Numbered from the stretch's first letter, positions 1-12,800 are shown. The stretch: DNA of 64,000 nucleotides from Alopecurus myosuroides (GCA_028641055.1 CM054059.1:434314167-434378166); one strand, 5' to 3'. Notes: generated by a model not told the origin, from the sequence alone. A program made the numbers and translations.

Positions 1-884
1 TAGGTTTGAGATGTCTATGATGGGACAATTGGAGTTTTTCCTTGGCTTTGAAGTGAATCAATATCATGAAGGAACCTTCATCAAACAAGCTAAATACACT
101 CAAGACATGCTCAAGAGATTCAATATGCATGATGCCAAGCCTATCAAGACTCCCATGTCCACAACCACTGACTTGAATCCCGACCCCAACGGTAAAGAGG
201 TAGATCAAAAGGTATACCGCTCCATGATTGGCTCTTTGCTCTACCTTTGTGCATATAGACCAGATATCATGTATAGCGTAGGTAAATGTGCAAGGTTTCA
301 AGCCTCTCCGAGGCAAAGTCATTTGGAAGCGGTGAAACGAATCTTTCGATATTTAGTTCATACCCCAAACTTTGGTCTTTGGTATCCCAAAGGTTCAAGC
401 TTTCATCTCATTGGATATTCGGATGCGGATTATGCGGGAGAGAAGACGGATATGAAGTCCACATCCGGGGGTTGCCAATTCCTTGGCCGCTCCTTAGTAT
501 GTTGGTCTTCAAAGAAGCAAAACTGCATTGCCCTCTCCACCACCGAGTCCGAGTATATCTCCGCGGCAAGTTGTTGTGCCCAATTGGTTTGGATGAGGCA
601 AAACTTGAAGGATTATGGTATTCATTTTGACAAGGTGCCTCTTCTTTGTGACAATGAGAGTGCCATCAAGATCGCCTACAACCCCGTTCTCCACTCCAAG
701 ACGAAGCACATTGAGATTCGTCATCATTTTATTCGGGATCATGTTGAGAAGGGTGATATTGATCTCTCACATGTTTCCACCAAGGATCAACTTGCCGATA
801 TCTTTGGCCCTTGATGAGCCAAAGTTTTGAGCATTTAGGAATGAATTAAATGTCATCGATTCTTCCAACTTTACTTGAGACCTT
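1..884 (+). pseudogene. Ty1/copia pol, 3' part: RT C-terminus and RNase H
   Basis: The reading frame is open at the left window edge, so the gene begins outside. The visible protein starts in the last part of the RT domain (motif MGQLEFFLGFEV, the usual copia LEFFLGIEV box). It continues through the connection (GSLLYL, RPDI) into RNase H (YSDADYAGEKTDMKSTSGG, ALSTTESEYI, CDNESAI, SKTKHIEIRHHFIRDHV) and ends STKDQLADIF. The frame stops at 812-814, but a +1 shift continues it as KPLDEPKF and then a typical pol tail to about 884, so one frameshift is inferred. The style is that of the Sirevirus/Maximus branch. It is the only + strand pol fragment of the outer copia element. The missing middle of RT (about 130 codons) should lie just left of the window. 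Confidence 0.93.
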
Positions 885-1334
885 GCATATGTACCTTCAT
901 TATATGTGCTATTAGGTTTGGATGTAGGCATGGACATAGGGGGAGCGTCACTCAACTCATGAGTATACACTCCTCTTATTATGCAAAAATTAATTCATCA
1001 TTGCATATCTAGTCAATCTGTGACTTATTGTGCTTAATTGTGAGTAGTACTCTTGGACCCAAGATATATCTTCGCGGTGCCAAAGTACACACTCAAACAT
1101 GGTGGCTTCGGCCACCGACCTTTTGTATTTTTGGATCTTTCCCGAATATCTTATTCCCCCTTGACAACTTGTGCAGGTTCGGCTTTTATATCTTTGCATC
1201 TTGCGAACCCCATCGAGTAATGTCTCTCGTACAACAGTTACAATCTTCCAACCCAAGCTCCCTTTTCCCAAAACACCATTCTATTCTTAATGCTCTTACT
1301 TTTCTGGTTTTAGCGCGCGAAAACTTGGTCTGGC
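885..1334 (+). other. copia internal non-coding region after pol
   Basis: No coding potential is seen. It contains the short purine tract ATAGGGGGAGCG near 937-949, a PPT-like string often found downstream of pol in Sireviruses. It leads into the GC-rich repeat at 1335. Confidence 0.5.
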
Positions 1335-1559
1335 GGAGGCTCCCGTGAAACCATCGGAGGCTCCGCTGCTCCTGTCCACCGGAACCCACCGGTACCTCCG
1401 CTGGTGCAAATTTGCCGAGCGGATCCGTATCGTGGTGTGTTGCATGGACAGGGGGCGGAGGCTCCGGTGAAACCACCGGAGGCTCCGCTGCGCATGCCCA
1501 CCGGAGACCATCGGTACCTCCGCTGGTGCAAATTTGCCCAGCGGATCCGTATCGTGTTG
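1335..1559 (+). repeat. 122-bp tandem repeat, interrupted by the gypsy insertion
   Basis: Unit 1 is 1335-1456 (122 bp), starting GGAGGCTCCC. Unit 2 starts at 1457 with GGAGGCTCCGGTGAAACC and is cut at 1559 by the gypsy element. It resumes at 21191 and ends at 21209, giving 103 + 19 = 122 bp. A third start (GGAGGCTCCG) follows at 21210. Within each unit the palindrome-like motif GGAGGCTCCG(G/C)TG recurs. The same motif is abundant in both copia LTRs. Confidence 0.85.
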
Positions 1560-2422
1560 TGTCGTGGTGGTATCACGGCAGATGCCATAGGATGGCTAAA
1601 GTGTTGGGGCCGATGCATGCTAGAGGTATCCGGGGAGGGATCACACGGCGAGTAGCCGCGCGTAAGGTATCTCTAGCACTGCAAACAACAAGATCTACCC
1701 AGGTTCAGGGCCCTCGTGTGGAGGTAACACCCCTACTCCTGCCTTTTCTCTCTATATGTGTGTTTTCCTAGTAGCCGCAATACACTGTATGCCTCTTGGC
1801 CGAGTAGCCACTCTGCTGCTCTCTCTCGCTCTGGTGTTGTCTCTAGCAAATAAATGTGAAGTGAAGCAACGTCCCTCGCGCAGGAGGGGGCAGGGCACCT
1901 TATATACTGGTGCCCAGCCGGATAAACAAAGATTAAAAGGTACAGTGACGTGACTTGACCACTGTGACGTTGGCACGCCTCGGAGATCTCGCGCGGAGAA
2001 GTGCCGCGCCGTACGGCTGACAGCCCCTGTCCGCTCTGTCAGCCTCACAGCGTAGACCTCCATCCCGTCCTGTCCCCTCTGTACTTGACAAGATTGGACG
2101 GCTGCCTAACTCTGCGTCACTGATGATCACAAACCTAGTAAGTTGAACCGCACGCGGGTACGGACGCAGGATACGCGGGATCTCCTGTCAGAACGGCTCC
2201 ATTGACTTCTAGCCCGAGTAGGATTGCCATCCGTCTACTCAGACCAACTTCTCTACTCGGACGAACGTAACTTCCTTGATATCTTCTCTTGGCCTTCGGT
2301 GGGTACGGCCAGATAGAAACCTACCGAGTAGCAGTACCCGGGTAGCCGTCTACCCGGTCAACAGCAACTAGACCTTTACTTTAGCACTTGCCTTACCCCT
2401 ACTCGGGGGTAATCCCCCGACA
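1560..2422 (-). repeat. gypsy 3' LTR
   Basis: Near-identical to 20322-21185. Starts TGTCGTGGTGG and ends CCCCGACA on the + strand. It contains many ACTCGG/CCGAGTAG motifs and a TATATA string in the shared block near 1901. Confidence 0.95.
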
Positions 2423-2437
2423 TTAGTCCCCGAAACT
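2423..2437 (-). other. gypsy polypurine tract region
   Basis: Read on the - strand, the bases before the 3' LTR are ...TTTCGGGGACTAA, a purine-rich stretch directly abutting the LTR terminus. This is the expected position for plus-strand priming. Confidence 0.55.
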
Positions 2438-3037
2438 GGTAGAGTCCAATGAACTTGTTCGCTGGGCCCTGCCAGCTTAAAACAAAACTTGTCTGCATGA
2501 CTGAAAGAGGCCGAGTAACATCTCCACCTGGCCCTTCATATCTTGCTTGAATCTCTTCTTCTCTGAGTGGAACTCCCTTTCTTCTGTGATGCCGAGTAAA
2601 AAGACTTAGCGAAATTCCTGCCCACGATCCTGCGGGATCAGACCAAATCCAACTGCCCGTGTGACTAAGGGGCACGTGGTACACGCAGAGACCGCGACGC
2701 CTCGATTCAAACGCAGGCCACGCGCCGGCCTCTGCGAGTAGCGCCCACGGCCCGTTAGGTCACCTCAACCGCACTCGAGAGCCCACGATCCGGACATTGG
2801 ATTAACTGCGCCCGTTACGCGCGCGTTTTGCGTTGTGTGCGTTTCTAACGGTCAATTAACCCACGCCGCACGATCATTTGCCCACGATCAATCCGCCAGT
2901 AACGGCAATCCGCAGAGGAGGAATAAATACCCCCGCGCCGCCCACTTTCCCTCTTTCCCGTTCTTTCCAATCTCCCGCTCCTCGTCTCCCTCGCTTCCAT
3001 CGAGCACTCCGCCACCGCAAGTACTCGCTGCGCCGCC
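2438..3037. other. gypsy internal region upstream of the antisense ORF
   Basis: No coding region is recognised on either strand. On the + strand the segment 2920-3037 is a pyrimidine-rich leader (AATAAATACCCCCGC, then CT-rich) of the kind found at plant promoters and 5' UTRs. It fits transcription of the antisense ORF that starts at 3038. Confidence 0.4.
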
Positions 3038-4081
3038 ATGAGGGGAAAGCAAGATAGTCGCGACTGCGCAACTCCTTTGAGATCTCCATCTTCTCCGAGC
3101 ATCTCCGCCTCCATGGCGCCCAGGAATCCCAACGCTGCCGCCCGAGCCGGGTGGGAAGGCTCGGACGTGACGACGGAGGATTGCACCTGTCTCGTCAATA
3201 CGCGCCGCATCCCTCCCGGCGTCGTCTGCCGCCATCCCGGCGACGAGATCGAGCCGGAACCACAAGAAGGTGAGTACGTCGTCTTCTTGTCCCACTTCAA
3301 ATGAGGATTTGGCCTTCCCATCTCAGATTTCTTTGCCGAATTCATCCGCCACTTTGGCCTTCAACCCCATCATCTACCTCCCAACGCCATAGTTATGCTT
3401 TCCACACACGCCGCCCTGTGTGAAGCCTTCCTGGGGGTCTATCCCACAATCCATACCTGGGCCCGATACTTCTTTCTTCGCCGCCAAAAGGTTCCAAGAC
3501 CTAGCGACTCCACTGGCCCCCGCGAGATGACCAAGACCGGCGGCGCGATGATGCTCCAGCGATCGACTGGTCATCACCCGCGAGTGATGGGATTGGACAC
3601 CGTTCGCAAATGGCAGCGGGGGTTCCTCTACGTCAAGAACGTAGCCCCTGAGGAAGGGAAACCCATAGAGAACAGAATAGGGCTTCCAGCATTCGTCAAC
3701 TCACCGCCCTCTAGGCAGAATTGGGGTTATGATCCGTCAAAGAACGTTCCTGATGTCCTCTCGGTCAAGAAGGGCCTCACCGAGTTGGTGACGGCAGGGC
3801 TGATGCAGGATGACCCCATCGCCTGCTGGGTCTCGCGCCGAGTGCTCCCGCTACAGAGCCGAGTGCACAAGATGTGCTACATGAGTGGTGCTCGGGACTG
3901 CACTCGGACGACTACGTTCGAGCTGAGCAAGGCGGAGGTGGCTATCTGGGCACGGTCCATCATGCAAACGTCCCTCACCGAGAACTGGGCATATGGCTTC
4001 GAGCCGTATAGCCGCGACAATCCCATTGAGCAGGTTAGTACTATGTGCCTTGTGTTTGCACTCTGATACTGAATAGAATTC

Positions 4082-4316
4082 CTTAGCCTAATATGCTTTG
4101 TGTTTGCATGCTATCCCGAGTAGAACTTCTTAGCTTTATATGCTTTATGTTTGCATGCTATCCCGAGTAGAACTCCTTAGCTTTATATGCTTTATGTTTG
4201 CATGCTATTCCAAGTAGAACTCCTTAGCTTTATATGCTTTATGTTTGCTTGCTATTCCGAGTAGAACTCCTTAGCTTTATATGCTTTATGTTTGCATGCT
4301 ATTCCGAGTAGAACTC
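4082..4316 (+). repeat. 47-bp minisatellite, 5 copies, in intron 1 of the antisense ORF
   Basis: Five direct copies of exactly 47 bp, each beginning CTTAGC and containing ATGCTTTATGTTTGCATGC and CCGAGTAGAACT. Copies 2-5 differ at only a few positions. A partial sixth start (CTTAGCTGAG) follows at 4317. The repeat fills most of the 330-bp intron between 4033 and 4364. Confidence 0.95.
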
Positions 4317-5247
4317 CTTAGCTGAGAACCCAACTCACTGTGCTATCTGTTTGCAAATCTCAGCACATCCCGCGCCAGCGAGAGGAGGAAAGTGAGGTCT
4401 TCACTGCCAACTGGACCAAAGACCGAGAAGATGATGACGAGACCGCCTACGACACCCAGGATACCCTTTGTATCCCCAATGCCATCCAACCCGGTAAGTC
4501 ACGAGCTGGTCCCTCTATTCGGGATTGGTCCGAAGATGAAGAAGGTGACCAAGCTCATCCCTCTGCTCATTAGCAACATCCTTTGCCTTCCTTCTCTGTT
4601 TCTAAATTTCTTCCTTCCTTTACTCTGCAGAGGATCCTGAGGCGGACGACGAGGAGGAACTCATGGATGTTGATCCTCTGTCTGTGGCGACTCCCAGCAC
4701 TCGGAAAAGAGTTGGCAGTGATGCCCAAGAACCTCCCCCAAAGAAAGCCAAGAAGAAAGGTGGAAAGAAAGTCGTCCCTTCTAGGAGAAAACCCCCTACC
4801 AGCAAAGGGTAAGCGTTCCATCCGAGTACCACTTGTTTGCCGTTTCCTGTCGCACATTTCTCCTTCTGTCTCTCTGAACTTTTTCCTTTCTTCTAGCGCC
4901 CCTCTCGACGCTGATGCTGCTGCAGCCTCCACTCGCCCCAAGAGGAAAGCAACCGTGCCCCGAGATCAACTCGTAGATCTCTCAGACGACGATGAAGAGC
5001 AGGACGAGCAGGAAAGGACGCGCGCGTCCTCCCCTATCGATGTAGAAGAAGATACCGGCGCCGAGAACACTGGCGCCGGTGATGATATTGATCCCATCCT
5101 CGGACAACAATAGCCTGATGCGCAGCAAGCCGCGCAGGACACTGCCAACGACGAGACGCCGCCATCTCCCCCAGCTGCATCAGCTGGGGAACATACTAAA
5201 GAAAACATCGAGCAGCAAGATGATGCCGCCTTGGAGCGGCCAGACAC

Positions 5248-8200
5248 TGTAACATTCCAAGTATGAAAAATAGCCATTAGAATGTTTGCTCTCTGTTATT
5301 TTATGTTTTGCATCATGGCATCATGTTGATTGCATTTGTTTTGTTTGTTTTCCATTTGTTATTCTTTGTTTTGCTTTGTTTTCCAACTGTTTTCATTTGT
5401 TTTCCTTTGTTTTCTATTTGAATTTCAAACCAAAATTCAAACCTTTTGTTTCATCCTTGTGATGTTACAATTTCCAAAGTGATATTTCAAATCAAAACAA
5501 TCATTTGTTTCCATCAAACCATAAGGTTCAAACTATTTAAAATTGGCTTTTAATAATTCAATCAATTCAAATTGCTTTCAAATTCAAATCAAACCACAAA
5601 CAGCACCTAATTTAAAATTATGAAAATCAACAAAATAACCCTAATCATTTGTTCTATTTAACCAATAGGGTTCACCCTATTAAAAATATGGTTTTCACTA
5701 ATCATCACTTAATTATCAAAGTCATTCAAAATTGAATCAATTTGCAAACAGCAAAAGAATTTGAACTTTATAAAAATCCAAACTTGGCAAGTGTTTGTTT
5801 TTGAACTAATTAGCTTACTAATTTTTTCTCACATTTTTCCTAGCCCTAATCCTTATCTATTTCTTCCCTTTCCATTTTCTGCAAAAAAAAAAAAAAAACA
5901 TAACAAAAAAAGAATAAAAGCAAACAGTGGGGAGGGAGAGAGGCCCAGCCCACCAAAAAGACCTCAGCCCGATACCCTTTCTTCCCCATCTCCCGTACGC
6001 TGTCGTCAGCAATGGTGGACAGCGACAGGCGCTCCCACCTGCTCCACCCGATCGTTTTCCCCCCTCCTATATCTTCCTCTCCTCACCCCTGCCCTAACCC
6101 TAACCCTCTCCTTCTCCCTCCTTCCTCTTCCCCCGCCTCCATCTTCCTTCCACCTCCCCTCCATCTCTCTCATATCTGTATTTCTTTCTCTGTAACCTGA
6201 ACCCACCACCGAAAGTCCCTCCTTTTGGCTCCGGCGATCGACGACGTTGAGCCCCCCTCCGGCCGCGGCGAGGGCGGGAATGGAGCCGCCCCACCGCGGG
6301 CTCCCTTCTCCCCCCCTCGGCTTGGACCGGGAGGCCTCCCATCGCCGCCGCCGTCCGCTCCAAGGCGCCGTCGTCTCCCTACTCCAGCCCCGACCGCTCC
6401 TCCCTCCTGTCCGCTCGAGGGCACCCAGGTGAGCTCCTCGACCGCCTCCTTCCCTCCCCTCGCCTTTCCTCCCTCTTGGAGCGCACCCACACACCCACAC
6501 CGCGCACCACGGCCACCCCAGCGCCTCCCGCTCTCGCTGCCGTAGGCCGGCGACCTCGCCTCGATCTGTCAGCGATCGGTTTCAGTAATATTCAGTTAAG
6601 TTCCGCGAGCCACAGCATAACCTCCCGAGATCCCCTTCCTAGTCACAACCCGAAGCGCACCCCACTGGTTCTGTCCCAGCGCGCGCAGCAGGAGGTGGGG
6701 GGTTCGATTCCCCCCTCCCACAACTAAACCAAAACTTTATTTTGCATTGTTTTGATACAGAAACTTCCAGGAAATCACAGTTAGGCCCCTGCAATTTCTT
6801 TTCTAGCCCTGTAATATTTTTCCTAAGTCCCTAGAGGTGATAAAAATGGCAGATTTGCACCAAATCTTGTAAAATGCATAACTAATTCATCTAAACTCCA
6901 ATTTTAACTTTTTAAATATGTTTTCTGTCCCAAATTAAATGTTCTATTCAAATATAAAATTTGTTTACTGTTTTGAATATTTTAAATTGGTGCAATATTT
7001 GAATTCTTGTTCAATTCACTTAATTTTGCAAAAATCATAACTTGGGCATAAAAATTCCAAATTCCACAAACTAAACATGTTTTCCAATAAATTTTTCATG
7101 TACTTTCCAACTATCAATTTTGTTTGCTGTTTTGAATAATTTAAATTGCTGAAAACAACTGTTTCTTAATTATTGCATTTAAAATTGCCAAAATAATAAC
7201 TTGCTCATTTTAAATCCAATTTCAACAAATGAAATATGTTTTCCATGCAAAATTAAACCACCTTTTCAAATATAAAATTTGTTTCATTTTTTGAATAATT
7301 AAAATTGGTTAAATAATTTAAACCTTGTTTAAATCATTTAAAATTGTTAAATTCATAACTTGGTCAAATTAATTTCTTTTAGGACATATAAAATATGTTT
7401 TCAAACCATAAAAGCATAACCTTTTCAAATATGAACTCCACTCAATGTTTTGCACAAATAAAAATTCAAATAAGTTCATGTTTGAATTAAATTCATTTAA
7501 TTCTTGCTTAAACTTGTTTAATTCATAAATAATTTATTTGAAATCCATTTTCAACAAGTGAAACATGTAATCCACCTAAAATTTGGTGTTGATGAAAACA
7601 ACAAATGCTTGTGTGACACCTTTAAGAAACCAAAATTTCCTAACTTAATGAATGAATTTCCAAACTTGGTAAACCATATTTCTATTTGATTCTATTGTTG
7701 TTATTTTGCTGTTTTCCTCATCCATGCATCATGCTAATTCACTTACACAATTTGATTAGTTGTAAAACAATTAATTCAACCATAATTCATGGGCTTTCCA
7801 TATGCAATCCAAATTGCATGTGGGTCCATTTAATCATGTTATGTTACCATGTCAACTAGTTATTTTGATGCATCAATTAAATGGTCATGCATCATCCCAT
7901 GTTTGTGCACTATGCCATGATATTGATTGTTTGCCTCTCTGCGTTGTTTGTTTGCTTCTTCTCGGATAAACGACGACGTTGAGACCGACGATACTTACGA
8001 CACCCCTTCTAAGGAGTTAGCTCAGTACCAGGCTACTGGGTTTGCAGGCAAGTTATCACTCACATGAACCATCGTGTTCCTTTCAACATTGGTTACCGAT
8101 ACTTTCCGTTGTCTATTCTGCTAGCCCTATGATTAGTTGCTTCTGTTACGAACCTATCACATGTATCCTTTAACCCTGATATTGCCTCACCTCCATACCT

Positions 8201-9807
8201 ATAACCTTTTGCTTGTTGCCCGTGTCTTACTAGCATGCTTAGGGTTGTTTTGCTCGAGTCTGTTACCCGTTACTTTCTGTTACTATTTCATTATGTTCTG
8301 GGGGCTCGATGTTTAATCAATCAATCATGCTAATGTTGTTATTAATAATAACTTGATGATAAGGCACCGGCAGGAGGCCCTGCGTGGTTTTGAGGCCTGC
8401 TAGTGTCGACCCTAATTAGGAAAAGGGTCTTGTCTACTGATCCATGATGAGCGCACTAACCGCATGTGGGAAGCGAGTATGGGCGCCCCCCTCAATTTGA
8501 TTCGATTCGCATCTCGTCCAAATCGCCTCATTTAGTTCGTGTTTTCCATTTGCCGCATGCATGTTTTTGCGAGCCCAGGCCAGGGTGGAACTTTTGTAGT
8601 CGGCATATAGGGGGACACGGTCTTAGAGTTCTATGAGGGTCCCTTTTCTTCGGGGCTCGATTAGCCGTGCGCCCAAGGTGCTTTGGGCTTGATGCGAAGA
8701 AGAGTTGGGTTGTGTTGAGTACCTCGCTTGGTGGGTTTGATTCCCGTCTAGCGGGATATTCTTACGTGTACGGCCAAATTGGTGCACCCCTGCAGGGATA
8801 AATCTTCTCGAGAAGCCGTGTTTTCCGCGGTTATGGACTACTTGGTGAAAGTACTGGCTAACAAGTACTCAGGACAACTTAAACCTAATGATTAACAACC
8901 TTACATCCAATGATTAACAACTTGACTAGTAATAGGCTTATTGACACAATAATCTGAACCATCATTAATTCAACTTTGTGAGTTATCCTCGGATTGCTTC
9001 TTTGGATAAGGGGCGAGGTCCAGGATGGGTTTGTTTGGTGGTTAGCTATAGTTGGTTACGATACGCGATCTTATCTCCTTTCTGTTAGCTGGAAGTTGTA
9101 GAATGTTCTGTAGTTGGTTAGAGCAGCCAGTTGCAGCATCTTTATACCCCCTTTCCTCCGTTGAACCCAAAGCATCTGGGCTTGGTGTTGACGGGTTACA
9201 CTTTGGTGAACTGTGAGTCTTGCTTGCCAGTACGTTTATGTACTGACCCCTTTGGGGCTGTGGTTTCCGCAGACTACGTTTCCGAGGATCCCCATGGTGG
9301 CTACTACGTGGAGTATGACGAGACTGCTGACGAGTAGATAGCGGACCCGGGCAGGATCCGAGACTTCGTGGATGGGCTCCGTCTTTTCGTTTCCGGCCTC
9401 TTAGGCCTATTTGGATCTTGTCTGTACTCAGACATTTTGGATGCTTCCGCTGTGTTGTAATGATGAATTGTTGGGACATGTGTCCTCTGGATGATTGTAT
9501 TGGCTATCTCTGCTCTAATGAGAGCTATTTGCACCTTATTTCCATCTTTTGTGTCGTAGAGATCTGTTGTGATATCACTTGTTCAAACGCCGTTGATGTA
9601 CCATGTGTGTATGTTTTGAAGTACGTCAACGGAAGTGTCTGGATTTCTATGGGATGGTTTGCGCAGACGATGAATAGTAGGGAATGGTTGTCACACGTTT
9701 ACGCGTTGGCCTGCTCATATTGAGATGCGGGTGCCGGTATGCCCCGTAAGCCATGCTATCTACTATTTAGCGGACTGTGAGTATCCCCTAGAAGTCCGGG
9801 TGCGACA
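5248..9807. mobile_element. 4.56-kb TG...CA insertion, probable solo LTR or LTR-only element
   Basis: Inserted into exon 4 of the antisense ORF. It begins TGTAACATTCC and ends GGGTGCGACA. It is flanked by a perfect 5-bp duplication GACAC (5243-5247 and 9808-9812). Removing the insert and one GACAC restores the reading frame across the site. There is no gag or pol similarity. I found no second copy of either terminus inside and no primer site, which argues for a very long solo LTR. Composition alternates: AT-rich 5248-5880, a pyrimidine/GC-rich 5' UTR-like island at 5930-6560, AT-rich 6730-7960, then mixed. The short ORFs inside are not convincing. The family was not recognised. Confidence 0.8.
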
Positions 9808-12800
9808 GACACCACCCCCGAGCAGCAAGACACCAATGCTGCAGCCCAAGATGATCCCGCGGCCAGGCCGCGGGTAGAAGATGTTATTGATACAAGGCCC
9901 GATCCCGCTGCAGAGCAGCGGGTAGAAAAAGACGTGGTGGAGCCCATCCGCCAGGAACAAGTGCAGCCTGACACTGCACCGGGTAGCCGGCCTCCAGTGC
10001 CGCCAACCCAGCAGGTGAATCCACCCAGTGCTCCGATTCCTCCGCCAACTCAGACATCACCGTCACCTCCGCCAACTGCTTCTCGCCAAGTGCCTCCACC
10101 TGCTTCTCGGCCAGACAAAACTCCAAGCACCAGGAAGATTACAAAGTCTGGGACCGAGGCCGTCTGGCAGCAGCCAAAGCACGCTGCTTCGCAAGCCGAA
10201 CAGCAGATGCTGCACCCCAAGTCGCAAGGCGCGCCTGCCGGGAAGCCTGTGAGGAGCAAACATTTAGTACTCTCCGCACCCACCTCCAGCACCAACCCGG
10301 CTGCTTCTGGGTCTACTCGCCCCGTCGAGGGGCAAAGTGCAGGTGCTGGTGGCCGCGCGAAACCCATCTATCCGGAGTATATGATGACCTTATCTCAGCG
10401 CCACGAGATCTCACTGGCCAAGGGAGAGAAGGGACTGGCTGTTCTGAAAGAAGGCCAAGCCGTGGCGACCACCAAGTCCAAGGGCAAGGAGGAAGCACCA
10501 GTTCCTGATCTCTTCTCGCGTGGCGAAGGAGATAACGAGATCGAATCAGAAGGCCTTACCGGGATCTTGGACCGAGTGGCGTTTGTTGACCCAGTCTGGA
10601 ACAGCAAAGCGCACGGCAACCCAAAATGGAATGGTCTTGAGTTGGGCCCGATTGACCACTACCGAAATGATTGGAACAAGGCCGATGTCGGTTCTGTTCC
10701 CATGACAATCGCAAGCCCCACCTGCACCTTGGCCGGGAAGCTATTTGTCATGCGCAAGGCTGCCGAAGACGTCGAGCAAAGTTATGTTGTAAGTCTTTTC
10801 TCTCCTTCTTGCAATTTCCGAGTTGTTGTTTCTCCTTTCTCTTCTCTTTTCCTCTTAGCCATTCCCCCAGTCCCCGAGATTCAGGCCGAGTAGGCGAAAA
10901 CTCAACCGAGTTGCCGTCTACTCGGGACAAATCTTCAAAAGATCTCAAACTTTTTCTCTTCTTTTCTGTAGAATAGCCTCCAGAAGAGGACGAAACTGTT
11001 CCGCTGGCTACTCTGGAACCACCGCATCGCCAAGGACCGTCTCGAGGCTCTTGAAGCCGAGAAGAAAGACAATGCTGCGATGGAGCAGGCGGCACTGGAC
11101 CGCACTATCCAGATTTCTGAAGTTGAAGGTAAGCTTTCAGCAATTCGGTTTGTGCGTTTTGTGTTTACGCCCGTGTTTTCTTTTTGCTTCATCGTTGTTT
11201 TCTCTGCAGGCAAGCTCAATGACCTGATAGAAAAGCATCGCGGCCTTCGCTGCCTCTGCCGAGAGCAAGATCGCTACTCTGGAGGGTGAGTTGCCTTCCT
11301 TCTCTGCACTTGTGTTTCTTTTTACTCGGTTACTCTGCTGACACTGCTGTTCTCTTTGCAGAAGAATACAAGAAATTCCGGGAGCAACACCAGGATTGCC
11401 TCATGCCTGCCGAGGTGCGGCAACAATTGGAAACCCGAGAAGCAGAGATTGAGAAAGAGCGCACCGCCGAGAGGGATAAGTATGAGAAGATGTAGGTCAA
11501 GCTGAAAGCTGCCCTCGAGGATGCCATCAACCAAGTTGCTGAGAAGGAGGAGATCAAGAAGACCGCCAAAGCCAGAGAGAAAACGCTCGAGATGGAGATC
11601 TCGATGCTGAAGGAACATAACCAACAACTCGTTCTCCAAATCGCAAATGCGTGCGGCATTGAAGACAGGCACATCTCGGACGAGAACGATTGGAAGATCA
11701 AGCTGGGAGCTCTGCTGGTGGATCTAGAACGTGAGTTATCTTTTCTCTGCACCTGACTTGTTTTTCTCTTCTCTGCCCTTTTTCTACCTGGTTTCATCTC
11801 TTCCCTGCCTCTGTTTCTGATCCCAAACAGATCCCTATGCAGATATCTTCCCTGAGCTCCGCTCTGCTGGTGTGCCTGCTGTGGAGAAGGCCAGACAGCT
11901 CCGGGCTGCATCTGGAATGCCTATCGACAACACTTCCACCATCAACGACTATCTCTTGAATATCAAGTCGCAGATCCGTTCCCTCAAGGGCCTGGGCACC
12001 TCCATGGTGTCCACTGGATTCAGACTCCACAAGCTATTCTGGCCAGATCGGGATGTGCCAGAAACTTTTAGCAAGATCGCAGAGCACCTGGACGGAGTGA
12101 AGGCCGACTTGAAGAAGTGGCGCTCCTCTGCAGCTCTTGCAGGAGCTGACAAGTTGCTACACTTCATCATCAGCTGGTATGAAAACTTGGATCTCAACAG
12201 AATCCTCACTATCCGTGAATAGTCCAAGTGGACCATGAACTCCGACTGCGTCACTCGCCGGAAAGCGGTGGCATACGAGATCGCCTCCTACGCTGACACC
12301 GCCACCTATATCGATGGCCTCCCCGAGCCAGAAACAGAACCTGAAGACGACGATGAGGACGTTGAAGATGATGACGACGTCGCCAGCGAGGACTTGACCG
12401 AGTTTGAGGAACGTGCCGCAAAGGTAGCATCCGAGAAGGGGAAGGCCAAGGTCATCGAGGGGACCGAGCAGCTGGTCAATCCGGAGGAGTCCAAGTTGGA
12501 CACCAACGAAGAGGCCGAGCAGCCGCAACCCAGCGCTTAGGAGGCCACCATCACCACCGAGATGGTGATCGAGCAGGCGGCTCCCGAGCTGGGCACGACT
12601 ACTGTTGTGCCAATTGATGCCAACCCGCTGCCCAGGACCCAGTCTACCGCGTACACCTCTGCCACGGATCCCATCTCGATTGCCACCGCGACCTCTGATC
12701 CAGCTGCCTCCGCCAACGTTGATGCTGACAACGCCGATGTGGACAACACTGCCACTACCAACAAGTGATTCCTGCAACACTTTTACCTTGAACATTTATT

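Larger units (their letters stand above)
3038..12768 (+). pseudogene. antisense multi-exon ORF of the gypsy element (putative gypsy-type transposon family)
   Basis: A spliced reading frame can be followed for eight exons: 3038-4033, 4364-4493, 4631-4808, 4897-5247 continued at 9813-10788 (split by an insertion), 10971-11128, 11211-11287, 11362-11730 and 11831-12768. All junctions have GT/AG and keep phase. Exon 1 encodes the conserved N-terminal domain that plant annotations call putative gypsy type transposon (key strings FFAEFIRHFGLQPHHL, WARYFFLRR). Later parts are acidic/basic linkers (DDDEEQDEQE, KKAKKKGGKK), a proline-rich stretch near 10000-10120, and coiled-coil exons 5-7. In-frame stops occur at 3302 (TGA), 5111, 11493, 12220 and 12538 (all TAG). 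It ends TGA at 12766-12768. The function is unknown; antisense extra ORFs are known from Tat elements. Confidence 0.8.

Noticed and set aside
6092..6107. CCCTAACCCTAACCCT, telomere-like.
   Set aside because: Only two short units and the wrong register for the plant CCCTAAA repeat; likely part of a CT-rich leader.
6006..6545. Several overlapping ORFs on both strands in a GC-rich island.
   Set aside because: Pro/Ser/Arg-rich low-complexity translations in all frames, no family motif; explained by composition inside the 4.56-kb insert.
6650..6726. Possible tRNA or SINE head: GGTTCGATTCC matches a B box and sits in a GGGGG...CCCCC hairpin followed by CTCCCACA.
   Set aside because: No matching 5' acceptor strand, A box or anticodon arm at the right spacing, so not called as a tRNA gene.
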